DNA from: Streptomyces spiramyceticus | GTDB taxonomy: Bacteria > Actinomycetota > Actinomycetes > Streptomycetales > Streptomycetaceae | Assembly (NCBI RefSeq): GCF_028807635.1 | Contig: NZ_JARBAX010000001.1 | Coordinates: forward strand, 1,129,001 to 1,193,000 | Direction of reading: 5' to 3' | DNA: 64,000 nucleotides | In this document: positions 9,192-18,597 of the stretch, piece after piece | How the letters are laid out: the number at the start of each line of letters is the position of its first letter | Position numbering within the stretch: position 1 is the stretch's first letter | Position numbers and translations under genes: made by a program | The notes under the pieces: generated by a model | Seen by the model: only the letters and a program-made list of their open reading frames with translations | Told to the model about the DNA's origin: nothing | Database searches by the model: none

Positions 9192-10188
9192 CGACCGGTT
9201 GCGGGGCGGGTGCGGGGATCGCGGGCGTGCCGGGGTCGTCGCCGGGCCTTCGGCTGCGGGCCTCCAGGAGCAGGGCGAGTGCGAGGAGGGCGGCGGCCAG
9301 GGTCAGGAAGCCCCAGGGGAGGTAGGAGGTGAGCATGAGGATCATGAAGCGGTTGGTCTTGACGAGGTCGACGGTGTAGTCGATGTAGTCCTCGCGCATC
9401 TTCACGTGTCCCGCGAAGGCGGTGACCTTGTCGCGGCCGCCCAGCAGAGTGCCGCCGCGCAGCTCCTCCTTGTGGATCTCCTCGCCGTTGACCGGGGCGC
9501 CGGTGACCGGGTCGACCCAGAACATCCGCTTGGTGGTGTACCAGCGGGTGGTGCCGGTCTGCTTCTCCAGCTTGGTCGAGTCGATGCCCGGCATGGGCAT
9601 CTTCTTCGGGTACTTGACCTTGGTCCAGGGGATGGTCTGCTCGAAGTAATAGACGTCCATGCCCCGGAAGTTCCGGGTGCCCTTGTAGTGGATCGGGGCG
9701 GAGGTGCGGGTCTGGGCGTCGAAGTACTCGTAGTCGCGTTTCTCGGTGAGGAAGGGCCACTTGAACTCGATGCCCTCGCGCGTGACACGGTCGCCGTCGA
9801 CCATCTCGCCGGTGGCGTGCACCGGTGCCTGGCTGTGGGCGTCGAAGATGTAGCGCTCGGGGATCTGGGAGACCATCTTGCCGTCGGGGCCCTGGACGTA
9901 CGAGAGGGAGTCCCAGACGACCACGTCGCGTCCCGCGCTCCGCTCGATCTTCTCGGACTCCTCGACGTTGCCCTTCAGTGTCTGCACGATGGTGATTTTC
10001 TCGACCTTCTTGGCCTGCATGGAGCTGTATTCGAGGAGCGTCGCGGGCTTCGCCTCCAGCACCATTTCCTGGTACTGGCCGGGCGGGATCTTGGCGAGGC
10101 GCGGGAAGGCGTACCAGCGCAACAGCGGTGACATGGCGGCGAAGAAGACCGCGAAGGCGAGCAGGACCAGGCTGGCTTTACGGCGCAC
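9181..10188 (-). CDS. DUF3068 domain membrane protein
   Basis: This 335-residue protein has an N-terminal membrane segment (about residues 5-25), a large extracytoplasmic domain, and a second membrane segment (about 282-305) followed by a Pro/Arg-rich tail. This is the layout of DUF3068, which includes actinobacterial proteins annotated as PorA-like. WYTTKRMFWVDPVTGAPVNG and YKGTRNFRGMDVYYFEQTIP are characteristic. Its role is unknown but it is likely cell-envelope related. Its 3' end overlaps that of hrpB by 11 bp. Confidence 0.88.
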   Translation of the reverse strand: MRRKASLVLLAFAVFFAAMSPLLRWYAFPRLAKIPPGQYQEMVLEAKPATLLEYSSMQAKKVEKITIVQTLKGNVEESEKIERSAGRDVVVWDSLSYVQGPDGKMVSQIPERYIFDAHSQAPVHATGEMVDGDRVTREGIEFKWPFLTEKRDYEYFDAQTRTSAPIHYKGTRNFRGMDVYYFEQTIPWTKVKYPKKMPMPGIDSTKLEKQTGTTRWYTTKRMFWVDPVTGAPVNGEEIHKEELRGGTLLGGRDKVTAFAGHVKMREDYIDYTVDLVKTNRFMILMLTSYLPWGFLTLAAALLALALLLEARSRRPGDDPGTPAIPAPAPQPVVSP

Positions 10189-10201
10189 GGCTCCGGCCCC
10201 T

Positions 10202-10339
10202 CTACTTCTTCGGCCCGGGAACGGTCGTCAGCAGAGGCTTGGGCGAGGTCTCCCCCGGCGGGGCGCCGACAGCCGTGACGGTGAGGACGAGCGCGAGGGC
10301 GGCGGCCAGCCCGAGGGCGGCGGCGACGAGAGCACGCAT
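10202..10339 (-). CDS. SPW_0924 family small protein
   Basis: This 45-residue peptide starts at ATG 10339 behind GGGAGG. It has one hydrophobic segment (ALGLAAALALVLTVTAV) followed by the conserved tail GETSPKPLLTTVPGPKK, which I recognise from the Streptomyces SPW_0924 family. It is probably a single-pass membrane or secreted microprotein of unknown function. It lies 13 bp upstream of the DUF3068 gene on the same strand and is probably co-transcribed with it. Confidence 0.85.
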   Translation of the reverse strand: MRALVAAALGLAAALALVLTVTAVGAPPGETSPKPLLTTVPGPKK

Positions 10340-10436
10340 GCTCGGCCTCCCGGAATCTGATACGGCGTCAGGGCGGTGGCACCGTAGCAACGGAGCGGCG
10401 AGATGAGAACACGTTGCACCGGCCCCGGACACCAAA

Positions 10437-10477
10437 AACCGCCGGACGGGCTGGATTTACCAGCCCGTCCGGCGGTT
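10437..10477 (-). terminator. Rho-independent terminator of the transglycosylase gene
   Basis: A perfect 18-bp stem (AACCGCCGGACGGGCTGG and its complement) encloses a 5-base loop. On the minus strand it is followed by a run of T, so it is a classical terminator. It is a member of the 'ccggacgggctg' family, also seen at 32940-32973. Confidence 0.9.
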
Positions 10478-10485
10478 GAGGTCTC

Positions 10486-12279
10486 TTATGCGGTGGGCGT
10501 CCCCGAGGGGTCCGCCGTCGGCGCGGTTGCTGCCGCCTTGACCGTCAGGTCGACGATCAGCACCACGCCGTCGGCGGTGGTGAGGCGGAGCTTGTACGTG
10601 CCCTCGTTGCCGTCGGTGTAGATCTTCGGGAGCTTCACCAGGCCGTCGGCGTCCGTCTTGAGCCCGGAGAGAGTGCGGACGGTCTTGTCCTCTTCGCCCT
10701 CGCCGCCCTCGAAGTACGGGCCCTTGTCGTTCGCCGCCCAGTCCTTCGCGGGCGCGTCGGCGTCCTCAGTGACCATCGTCGCGGTCACCGCGACGCCCGC
10801 CGCGGCCTTCCCCTGGTACGTCGCCTTCAGCTCGACGAGGTCGGCGAAGGATCCGTCGGTCTCGGCCGTGAGCTCCTCGTCGGAGGTGCGGGCCAGCGCG
10901 TCGCACTGTGGGGCAGGCGCCGGCTTGGCCTTGACGGTGGCGCCGAAACTGGCGGCGGGCGCGCTGGCGTTCAGGGCCTTGGCGCGGACGGTGAAGGTTC
11001 CGGCCTCGCCGCCCGCACTGAGCACGGGGGCAGTGGCGATGCCGTCGGAGCCGGTGGTGACGGTGACGCGGGTCGTGTCGCCGGGGAAGTGGGCGCCGGT
11101 CTCGCCGACGATCTGGAACTGGACCTTGGCGCCCGACACGGTCTTGCCCGCGGAGGTCTTGGCCCGTACGCGCAGCCGGTCGGCGAAGTTTTCGCCGACG
11201 GTGGCGGTAACGGTTGCCGCGCCGAGGCGCTCAAGGGCGGTGAGGGGCGCTGCAGGCGGGGTGGTGGGAGGCGGTGTCGGGGACGGTGTGCCACCGCCGC
11301 CCGGATTCGCGGGCTCGGTGGGCGGCTTGTCGTCGTCTGGCTTGTTCGGGGAAGCCGGCTTGCTCGGGGTGCCCGGGCTGGACGGCGGGGTCTTACCGGG
11401 GGATACGGGCAGGCCGCTTCCCTTTCCGCCGCCGTTGCCGCCGTTGTTGTTGCCGTTGCTGTCGGGTTCCGTGCTGACCGGCAGGACTCCGGAGCCGTCC
11501 GGGACCTCGTGGCTGCCCCGCTTGTAGTAGTCGAACCAGGACATGACCGTACGCAGGTACTCGCGCGAGTGGTTGTAGCCGAGGATCGCCTTGTCGAGGT
11601 CGCTCTGGATGCCCAGGTCGCGGTCGTTGGCGCAGAGGTAGCGGCCTGCGGCGAGCGCCGCGTCGTAGATGTTGTTGGGGTTCTTCCGGCCGTCGCCGTT
11701 GCCGTCCTGGCCCCAGGTCGCCCAGGTCGAGGGGATGAACTGCATCGGGCCGACCGCGCGGTCGTGCGCCTTGTCGCCGTCGTACGCGCCGTCGTCGGTG
11801 TCCGAGATGTTGGCGAAGCCGACGCCGTTGAGCACCGGTCCGAGAATCGGCGTCAGGGTGGTGCCGTCGGCGTCGACGCGGCCGCCGCGCGCCTGGCCGG
11901 ACTCGACCTTGCCGATCGCGGCGAGCAGTTGCCAGGGAAGCCGGCAGCCGGGGTCGGAGCCCTCGATGGTCGTTTCCGCACGCTTGTACGCGGCGAGGAC
12001 CGAGGCAGGTATGCCCGCTTCAGCGGCGCCGGTGGCTGCCGGGAGGTTGATCGAAGTGCCCGGCTTGTCCGGTGTGTTCAGGGGCGGAAGGTCCGTGAAG
12101 TAGGGCGAGTTGCCGGACACCGGAGTGCCGGGAGGCTCGGTCGCGTCGGCCGCTCTCTGGTCGACGGAGGACGATATGACGCCCGGCGCCTGCGAGGCGG
12201 AGAGTGCTGCTACGGCGAGCGCCGCCACTGTGGTGGCTGTCGCCCCCTTGCGCAGCCTGCGGCCGAATTGTGCTGCCAT
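10486..12279 (-). CDS. Secreted lytic transglycosylase with Ig-like repeats
   Basis: This 597-residue exported protein has a signal sequence (residues about 1-45, Ala-rich with a basic start), then an SLT-type lytic transglycosylase domain at about 105-240. The catalytic Glu is expected in AIGKVESGQ, and the signature HDRAVGPMQFIPSTWATWG follows. A Pro/Ser/Gly-rich linker (about 265-340) leads to two bacterial Ig-like domains (about 350-450 and 460-585). It probably cleaves peptidoglycan glycan strands, with the Ig-like part binding the wall or acting as a spacer. It reads alone from a divergent promoter region shared with the DUF4184 gene and ends at a strong terminator. Confidence 0.92.
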   Translation of the reverse strand: MAAQFGRRLRKGATATTVAALAVAALSASQAPGVISSSVDQRAADATEPPGTPVSGNSPYFTDLPPLNTPDKPGTSINLPAATGAAEAGIPASVLAAYKRAETTIEGSDPGCRLPWQLLAAIGKVESGQARGGRVDADGTTLTPILGPVLNGVGFANISDTDDGAYDGDKAHDRAVGPMQFIPSTWATWGQDGNGDGRKNPNNIYDAALAAGRYLCANDRDLGIQSDLDKAILGYNHSREYLRTVMSWFDYYKRGSHEVPDGSGVLPVSTEPDSNGNNNGGNGGGKGSGLPVSPGKTPPSSPGTPSKPASPNKPDDDKPPTEPANPGGGGTPSPTPPPTTPPAAPLTALERLGAATVTATVGENFADRLRVRAKTSAGKTVSGAKVQFQIVGETGAHFPGDTTRVTVTTGSDGIATAPVLSAGGEAGTFTVRAKALNASAPAASFGATVKAKPAPAPQCDALARTSDEELTAETDGSFADLVELKATYQGKAAAGVAVTATMVTEDADAPAKDWAANDKGPYFEGGEGEEDKTVRTLSGLKTDADGLVKLPKIYTDGNEGTYKLRLTTADGVVLIVDLTVKAAATAPTADPSGTPTA

Positions 12280-12467
12280 ACTTCTGGCCCCTCCCCGTCA
12301 ACGACTGTTCGCGCTCCCCAGCGCAAGGACTCTGCGACACTACGACAACTCCAGGCGCCCGAACACCGGCAGCTGTCCCCTTATTGCCGGTTGTTCACCT
12401 AAATTCACCTCGGCGCAGGGACCGGCATACTGATCGTCACAGATCAGAAGCGGTCCGAGGGGGGCCT

Positions 12468-13364
12468 TTGCCGTTCACACTCAGCCATGCTGCGGCGGTG
12501 CTGCCGGGCATTCGACGCGACGGAACCGCGCGTGGTCCGCTCCTCGCATCGGCGCTCGTCGCAGGGTCGTTCGCGCCCGACATGACGTACTTCGCCGCAA
12601 CCGCTGCCCCGGCTGCGATGACCTTCGGGGACGTCACCCACTCCCTGCCCGGCATCGTCACGGTCGACGTACTGATAACGGCAGCGCTGGTGGGGCTGTG
12701 GCTGCTGCTGCGGGAGCCGTTACTGGCACTGGTGCCGCGCCACCGGCAGGCCCGCTTCCACGGCTTCGTACGCGGCCAGGACTGGTCCAGGATTCAACTC
12801 CCTTCACTGGCCTGGCGGTTCTTCCTCTCGGCGACCATCGGCGCGTGCACACACGTCGTCTGGGACGCGTTCACGCATCTGGACCGGTGGGGCATGAGAG
12901 TGCTGCCGGTGCTCGGTGAGGTCGTCGCCGGTTTTCCGGTGTACATGTACGCCCAGTACGGCGGCTCGGCCGTCGCGCTCGCGGCGATCGTGTGGTTCAC
13001 GGTCTCCGCGCTGCGCCGCCGGCCCGACGGGCCCGCCCCCGACTCCGTACCGGCGCTGGACGCGCGCGGCCGATGGGCAGCGGGCGTGCTGCTGGCGCTG
13101 TGCGTGCTGATCGGCGTCGTACACCGGTGTCTTCGCTGGTACGCCGCTCAGACCGTGCAGCTGAGTCCCCTCGACCTCGTACCGACCGCATGCTTCGGCG
13201 CCGGCGCGGGGCTCGCCGTGGGGCTTGTGCTGTACGGCGCAGCAGTGCGGCTGAAGCTGCGCGGCACATCGAACCGGATCGCTGCCGCGGAATCCGCTCC
13301 CCAATCGCCGGACGGGCTCAATGTTCCGGCCAGGGCAGGCACATCAAGCTCTTCCGGCGATTGA
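12468..13364 (+). CDS. DUF4184 family membrane protein
   Basis: The 298-residue protein starts at TTG 12468, directly behind GAGGGGGG. I chose this start because the next residues, PFTLSHAAAVLP, are the conserved beginning of DUF4184 proteins. Six to seven hydrophobic segments are visible. Conserved histidines include the N-terminal SHAA, and THVVWDAFTH in the third segment, suggesting a metal-dependent membrane enzyme (inference). The function is not known. The C-terminal 35 residues are low in complexity and contain a copy of the 'ccggacgggct' repeat core. Confidence 0.88.
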   Translation: MPFTLSHAAAVLPGIRRDGTARGPLLASALVAGSFAPDMTYFAATAAPAAMTFGDVTHSLPGIVTVDVLITAALVGLWLLLREPLLALVPRHRQARFHGFVRGQDWSRIQLPSLAWRFFLSATIGACTHVVWDAFTHLDRWGMRVLPVLGEVVAGFPVYMYAQYGGSAVALAAIVWFTVSALRRRPDGPAPDSVPALDARGRWAAGVLLALCVLIGVVHRCLRWYAAQTVQLSPLDLVPTACFGAGAGLAVGLVLYGAAVRLKLRGTSNRIAAAESAPQSPDGLNVPARAGTSSSSGD

Positions 13365-13366
13365 GA

Positions 13367-13402
13367 ACGCTCCCGTAGGCCCCCGGGGGTCTACGGGAGC
13401 GT
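13367..13402. terminator. Bidirectional terminator between DUF4184 gene and polA
   Basis: A 36-bp near-perfect palindrome has arms ACGCTCCCGTAG and CTACGGGAGCGT and an inner GGCCCCC/GGGGGTC part that pairs except for one G-U. It lies between two convergent genes, 2 bp after one stop codon and 9 bp before the other. Confidence 0.85.
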
Positions 13403-13411
13403 CAGCGCGTG

Positions 13412-16150
13412 TCAGTGCGCGGCGGACTCCCAGTCGGCGCCCACGCCCACCGACACGTCGAGCGGGGCGCGCAGGTTGACGGCGCCCGCCATCTCGCGGC
13501 GGACGATCTCCTCCACCCGCTCGCGCTCGCCCGGCGCCAGCTCCAGGACGATTTCGTCGTGGACCTGAAGCAGCATCCGGGTGTTCAGGCCGGCCTCCGT
13601 CAGCGCCCGGCCGACGTTCAGCATGGCGACCTTCACGATGTCGGCGGCCGTGCCCTGGATCGGGGCGTTCAGCGCCATCCGCTCGGCCGCCTCACGGCGC
13701 TGGCGGTTGTCGCTGTTCAGGTCCGGGAGGTAGCGGCGGCGGCCGAGCATCGTCGCCGTGTACCCGGTGGCGCGCGCCTCGTCGACGGCACGGCGCAGGT
13801 AGTCACGCACCCCGCCGAACCGCTCGAAGTACGTGTCCATCAGGACCCGGGCCTCGCCCGCCTCGATGTTCAGCTGCTGGGACAGGCCGAAGGCGGACAG
13901 GCCGTATGCCAGGCCGTACGACATGGCCTTGATCTTGCGCCGCATCTCCGCGTCGACCGCCGACCGCTCCACGCCGAACACCTGCGAGGCGACGGTCGTG
14001 TGCAGGTCCTCACCGGAAGTGAACGCCTCGATCAGGCCCTCGTCCTCCGACAGGTGTGCCATCACGCGCAGTTCGATCTGGCTGTAGTCCGCGGTCATCA
14101 GCGACTCGAAGCCCTCGCCGACGACGAAACCGCGGCGGATGGCCCGGCCCTCGTCCGTACGGACCGGCACGTTCTGCAGGTTGGGGTCGGTGGAGGAGAG
14201 ACGGCCGGTCGCCGCGACCGTCTGGCTGAACGTGGTGTGGATCCGGCCGTCGGCGGCGATCGTCTTGATCAGACCCTCGACGGTGGACCGCAACCGGGCC
14301 TGCTCACGGTGACGCAGCATGATCACCGGCAGCTCGTGCTCGGTCTGGGCGGCCAGCCATGCCAGCGCGTCCGCGTCCGTGGTGTAACCGGTCTTGGTCT
14401 TCTTCGTCTTGGGGAGGTTCAGCTCGGCGAAGAAGACCTCCTGGAGCTGCTTGGGCGAGCCGAGGTTGAACTCGTGACCCACCGAGGCATGCGCCTCCTT
14501 CACGGCCTGCTGCACCGCCGCGGCGAACTGCTGCTCCATCGCCTCCAGATGGGCGCGGTCGGCGGAGATGCCGTGCCGCTCCATCTGGGCCAGCAGCAGG
14601 GACGTGGGCAGTTCCACATCGTGCAGCAGGTCGGTGGCGCCCACCTCCTTCAGCTTCACGCCGAACGCCTCCCCCAGGTCGAGGACCGCACGGGCCTGTG
14701 CCATCAGGGCATCGGCCTCGGCCTGCTCGTCCGCGCCGAAGGCCAGCTGCCCGTCGGCGGCGGCAGGGGCCAGCTCACGGTGGAGGTACTCGACGGACAG
14801 GGCGTCCAGCGCGAACGACCGGCGGCCGGGCTTGACCAGGTAGGCGGCGAGCGCGGTGTCCATCGTGATGCCCGCGATGTGCCAGCCGTGCTCCGGGAAG
14901 ACCCGCAGCGCGTCCTTGGCGTTGTGCATGATCTTCGGGCGGGCCGGGTCGGCGAGCCACGCGGCGAAGGCCCGCTCGTCGGACTCGTCGAGCTGGGTCG
15001 TGTCGAACCAGGCCGCCTTGCCTCCCCCATGGCCTTCGGCATGGGAGGTACCCCCAGCGGCCGCCAGCGCGACCTCGCTGACATTGCCGACACCCAGGGC
15101 CCAGGTCGCAACGGTGGCCACGCCGAGGGGCTGACCGCCGTGCTGCTCCAGCCAGGCGGCCAGCTCGCCGGCGCCCAGCACCGCACCGTCCAGCTGCACA
15201 CCGGCGTCCGGCACCGGGGCCTCTTCCTCCTCCGCCCCCGGGTCGACGGAGAGCAGCCGCTCCCGCAGGCTCGGGTTGCGGATCTCCAGGACCTCCAGGA
15301 ACCCCTTCAGCGCGGACGTGTCGTACGGCGCGCGCTCCAGGTCCGCGACGGTCTTGGGCAGCTCCACGTCACGCACCAGCTCGGTGAGGTGGCGGTTGAG
15401 CTTGACGGACTCCAGGTGGTCGCGCAGGGCCTGTCCGACCTTGCCCTTGACCTCGTCGGCGCGCTCGACCAGCTCCGCGAACGAACCGAACTGGTTGATC
15501 CACTTCGTGGCGGTCTTCTCACCGACGCCGGGGATGCCCGGCAGGTTGTCCGACGGGTCGCCGCGCAGGGCGGCGAAGTCCGGATACTGCGCCGGGGTCA
15601 GCCCGTACTTCTCCTCGACCTTCTCCGGGGTGAAACGGGTCAGCTCGGAGACGCCCTTGGTCGGGTACAGCACGGTCACATGGTCGGAGACCAGCTGGAA
15701 GGAGTCCCGGTCGCCGGTGACGATCAGCACATCGAAGCCGGCGGCCTCGGCCTGTGTGGCGAGAGTGGCGATGATGTCGTCGGCCTCGAAGCCGTCCACC
15801 GCGAACCGCTCCGCGTTCATGGTGTCGAGCAGCTCGCCGATCAGCTCGACCTGCCCCTTGAACTCGTCGGGGGTCTTCGACCGGTTCGCCTTGTACTCGG
15901 GGAAGTCCGCCTGGCGCCACGTCTTGCGCGACACGTCGAAGGCCACCGCGAAGTGCGTGGGCGACTCGTCGCGCAGCGTGTTCGCCAGCATCGACGCGAA
16001 GCCGTAGATGGCATTCGTCGGCTGGCCGCTCGCGGTGGTGAAATTCTCCGCAGGCAGCGCGAAGAACGCCCGGTACGCCAGGGAGTGCCCGTCCATGAGG
16101 AGCAGGCGGGGACGGTTTTCTGCGGTCTTCTTCGATGCTGTCTCTGACAC
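13412..16150 (-). CDS. polA: DNA polymerase I
   Basis: PolA fills gaps and removes RNA primers. The 912-residue protein has an N-terminal 5'-3' exonuclease domain (LLLMDGHSLAYRAFFALP at residues 16-33; GDPSDNLPGIPGVGEKTA near 197), a degenerate 3'-5' exonuclease-like domain, and a complete polymerase domain. Motif A is DYSQIELR, motif B RRKIKAMSYGLAYG and motif C VHDEIVLE. The acidic metal ligands of a proofreading site are not evident, as in other actinobacterial PolA (family knowledge). The start at GTG 16150 was chosen because SETASKK precedes the conserved domain. A 12-codon palindromic element (15021-15056) lies in frame in the exonuclease-like region. Confidence 0.97.
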   Translation of the reverse strand: MSETASKKTAENRPRLLLMDGHSLAYRAFFALPAENFTTASGQPTNAIYGFASMLANTLRDESPTHFAVAFDVSRKTWRQADFPEYKANRSKTPDEFKGQVELIGELLDTMNAERFAVDGFEADDIIATLATQAEAAGFDVLIVTGDRDSFQLVSDHVTVLYPTKGVSELTRFTPEKVEEKYGLTPAQYPDFAALRGDPSDNLPGIPGVGEKTATKWINQFGSFAELVERADEVKGKVGQALRDHLESVKLNRHLTELVRDVELPKTVADLERAPYDTSALKGFLEVLEIRNPSLRERLLSVDPGAEEEEAPVPDAGVQLDGAVLGAGELAAWLEQHGGQPLGVATVATWALGVGNVSEVALAAAGGTSHAEGHGGGKAAWFDTTQLDESDERAFAAWLADPARPKIMHNAKDALRVFPEHGWHIAGITMDTALAAYLVKPGRRSFALDALSVEYLHRELAPAAADGQLAFGADEQAEADALMAQARAVLDLGEAFGVKLKEVGATDLLHDVELPTSLLLAQMERHGISADRAHLEAMEQQFAAAVQQAVKEAHASVGHEFNLGSPKQLQEVFFAELNLPKTKKTKTGYTTDADALAWLAAQTEHELPVIMLRHREQARLRSTVEGLIKTIAADGRIHTTFSQTVAATGRLSSTDPNLQNVPVRTDEGRAIRRGFVVGEGFESLMTADYSQIELRVMAHLSEDEGLIEAFTSGEDLHTTVASQVFGVERSAVDAEMRRKIKAMSYGLAYGLSAFGLSQQLNIEAGEARVLMDTYFERFGGVRDYLRRAVDEARATGYTATMLGRRRYLPDLNSDNRQRREAAERMALNAPIQGTAADIVKVAMLNVGRALTEAGLNTRMLLQVHDEIVLELAPGERERVEEIVRREMAGAVNLRAPLDVSVGVGADWESAAH
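15021..15056 (-). repeat. Palindromic element inserted in frame in polA
   Basis: On the minus strand this 36-base element begins TGGGGGTACCTCCC and ends CCATGGGGGAGG. The inner arms can fold back on each other. It adds about 12 Gly/His/Ser-rich codons (GGTSHAEGHGGG) to the exonuclease-like domain. The same ends, TGGGGGT and GGGGGAG, occur at 72-102, 34361-34396 and 36216-36247. Confidence 0.7.
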
Positions 16151-16266
16151 GCCCCCGATCCTAGGCCGCACCACTGACAATCCGGGCCCGTGCCCTCGCA
16201 CTGTCAGCGCAGCGTGACAGGATCGGAGATGTACGTAACAGAACCGCACGCTCAAAGGGGAGCGCC

Positions 16267-18546
16267 ATGGCTGCCAAGCCGCCCGCAGGTGACCCGGTCC
16301 AGGACGCGCCGCAGGTCGCACCTCCCCAGCACGCCGCGGCCGGGCTGCCCGCCATCGGACACACCCTGAAGATCGCCCAGCAGCAGATGGGCGTGCGCCG
16401 CACCGCGCAGACCCTCCTCAAGGTCAACCAGAAAGACGGCTTCGACTGTCCCGGCTGCGCCTGGCCCGAGGAGGACAAGCGGCACACCGCCGAGTTCTGC
16501 GAGAACGGCGCGAAGGCCGTCGCCGAGGAAGCGACGCTGCGCCGCGTCACACCCGACTTCTTCGCCGCGCACCCCGTCGCCGACCTGGCCACCCGCAGCG
16601 GGTACTGGCTGGGCCAGCAGGGCCGCATCACCCAGCCGATGTATCTGGCAGAGGGCGCGGAGCGGTACGACGCGGTGACCTGGGAGCACGCCTTCGAGAT
16701 CATCGCGGGCGACCTCAAGGCGCTGGACTCCCCCGACGAGGCGCTCTTCTACACCTCCGGCCGCACCAGCAACGAAGCGGCGTTCCTGCTCCAGCTCTTC
16801 GCCCGCGAGTTCGGCACCAACAACCTGCCGGACTGCTCCAACATGTGCCACGAGTCGTCGGGCTCGGCCCTGACACAGACGATCGGCATCGGCAAGGGCA
16901 GCGTCTCCCTCGAAGACCTGCACCAGGCCGACCTGATCATCGTGGCCGGACAGAACCCGGGCACCAACCACCCGCGAATGCTCACCGCCCTGGAGAAGGC
17001 CAAGGCCGCGGGCGCACAGATCATCTCGGTGAACCCCCTGCCCGAGGCCGGACTTGAGCGCTTCAAGAACCCGCAGACACCGCACGGCATGATCAAGGGC
17101 GCCTCCCTCACCGACCTCTTCCTCCAGATCCGGCTCGGCGGCGACCAGGCCCTCTTCCGGCTGCTGAACAAGCTGATCCTGGAGACCGAAGGCGCCGTCG
17201 ACGACACATTCGTACGCGATCACACCCACGGTTACGAGGAGTTCGCGGCCGCGGCCCGCGCCGCCGACTGGGACGAGACCCTCGCCGCCACCGGCCTGGA
17301 ACGCTCGAAGATCGAGCAGGCCCTCGCCATGGTCCTCGCGTCGAAGCGCACCATCGTGTGCTGGGCCATGGGCCTCACCCAGCACAAGCACGCCGTGCCG
17401 ACGATCCGCGAAGTCGTCAACTTCCTTCTGCTGCGCGGCAATATCGGCCGCCCCGGAGCCGGAGTCTGCCCGGTGCGCGGGCACTCCAATGTGCAGGGCG
17501 ACCGCACCATGGGCATCTTCGAACGCCCCGCGCCCGCCTTCCTCGACGCCCTCGACAAGGAATTCGGCATCACGTCGCCGCGCCACCACGGTTTCGACGT
17601 CGTACGGTCCATCCAGGCCCTGCGGGACGGCGAAGCCAAGGTCTTCTTCGCCATGGGCGGCAATTTCGTCGGCGCGACCCCCGACACCGACGTCACCGAG
17701 GCCGCCATGCGCAAGGCCCGCCTGACCGTCCACGTGTCCACGAAGCTCAACCGCTCGCACGCCGTCACCGGGACCCGCGCGCTGATCCTGCCCACCCTCG
17801 GCCGCACCGACAAGGACGTGCAGGCCGGTGGCAAGCAGTTCGTCACCGTCGAGGACTCCATGGGCATGGTGCACGCCTCCCGCGGCAACCTCACCCCCGC
17901 GAGCCCCCACCTGCTGTCCGAGCCCGCCATCGTCGCCCGGCTGGCACGCGCCACCCTCGGCCCCGCCTCCGCCACGAACTGGGAGGACTTCGAGAAGGAC
18001 TACGCGACGATCCGCGACCGGATCTCCCGCGTCGTCCCCGGCTTCGAGGACTTCAACACCCGCATCGCCCACCCCGGCGGCTTCACCCTCCCGCACGGCC
18101 CGCGCGACGAACGGCGCTTCCCCACCGCCACCGGCAAGGCCAATTTCACCGCCGCACCCGTCGAGTACCCCGAGCTCCCCGAAGGCCGCCTGCTGCTCCA
18201 GACGCTGCGCTCCCACGACCAGTACAACACCACCATCTACGGCCTCGACGACCGCTACCGGGGCATCAAGGGCGGCCGCCGCGTCGTCCTCGTCAACCCG
18301 GACGACGCCCGCGATCTCGGGCTCGCCGACGGGGCGTACACCGACCTCGTCAGCGAGTGGAAGGACGGCGTCGAGCGCCGCGCCCCCGGCTTCCGCGTCG
18401 TCCACTACCCCACGGCGCGCGGCTGCGCCGCCGCCTACTACCCGGAGACCAATGTGCTGGTCCCCCTCGACTCCACCGCGGACACCAGCAACACCCCCGC
18501 GAGCAAGTCCGTCATCGTGCGTCTGGAACAATCTCCCACCGCCTAA
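16267..18546 (+). CDS. FdhF/YdeP family molybdopterin oxidoreductase
   Basis: This 759-residue protein is a cytosolic member of the bis-MGD oxidoreductase superfamily, YdeP branch, related to formate dehydrogenase H. The N-terminal DCPGCAWP...AEFCENG provides three cysteines in CxxC-x15-C spacing, rather than the usual four-Cys ferredoxin-like motif. The conserved SNMCHESSGSAL near residue 195 is at the expected metal-ligand region. The C-terminal molydop-binding domain contains RSHDQYNTTIYG. Its substrate is not established; E. coli YdeP is linked to acid resistance. It is divergent from polA and precedes a thioesterase gene by 51 bp. Confidence 0.9.
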   Translation: MAAKPPAGDPVQDAPQVAPPQHAAAGLPAIGHTLKIAQQQMGVRRTAQTLLKVNQKDGFDCPGCAWPEEDKRHTAEFCENGAKAVAEEATLRRVTPDFFAAHPVADLATRSGYWLGQQGRITQPMYLAEGAERYDAVTWEHAFEIIAGDLKALDSPDEALFYTSGRTSNEAAFLLQLFAREFGTNNLPDCSNMCHESSGSALTQTIGIGKGSVSLEDLHQADLIIVAGQNPGTNHPRMLTALEKAKAAGAQIISVNPLPEAGLERFKNPQTPHGMIKGASLTDLFLQIRLGGDQALFRLLNKLILETEGAVDDTFVRDHTHGYEEFAAAARAADWDETLAATGLERSKIEQALAMVLASKRTIVCWAMGLTQHKHAVPTIREVVNFLLLRGNIGRPGAGVCPVRGHSNVQGDRTMGIFERPAPAFLDALDKEFGITSPRHHGFDVVRSIQALRDGEAKVFFAMGGNFVGATPDTDVTEAAMRKARLTVHVSTKLNRSHAVTGTRALILPTLGRTDKDVQAGGKQFVTVEDSMGMVHASRGNLTPASPHLLSEPAIVARLARATLGPASATNWEDFEKDYATIRDRISRVVPGFEDFNTRIAHPGGFTLPHGPRDERRFPTATGKANFTAAPVEYPELPEGRLLLQTLRSHDQYNTTIYGLDDRYRGIKGGRRVVLVNPDDARDLGLADGAYTDLVSEWKDGVERRAPGFRVVHYPTARGCAAAYYPETNVLVPLDSTADTSNTPASKSVIVRLEQSPTA

Positions 18547-18597
18547 GCGTTCGCTCAAAGACGTAGGACGCCGTACGACGAATCGGAGCCGGGCCCC

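Noticed and set aside
16151..16321. Longer N-terminus of PolA from ATG 16321
   Set aside because: The added residues overlap the divergent oxidoreductase gene and are not like any PolA start; GTG 16150 fits.
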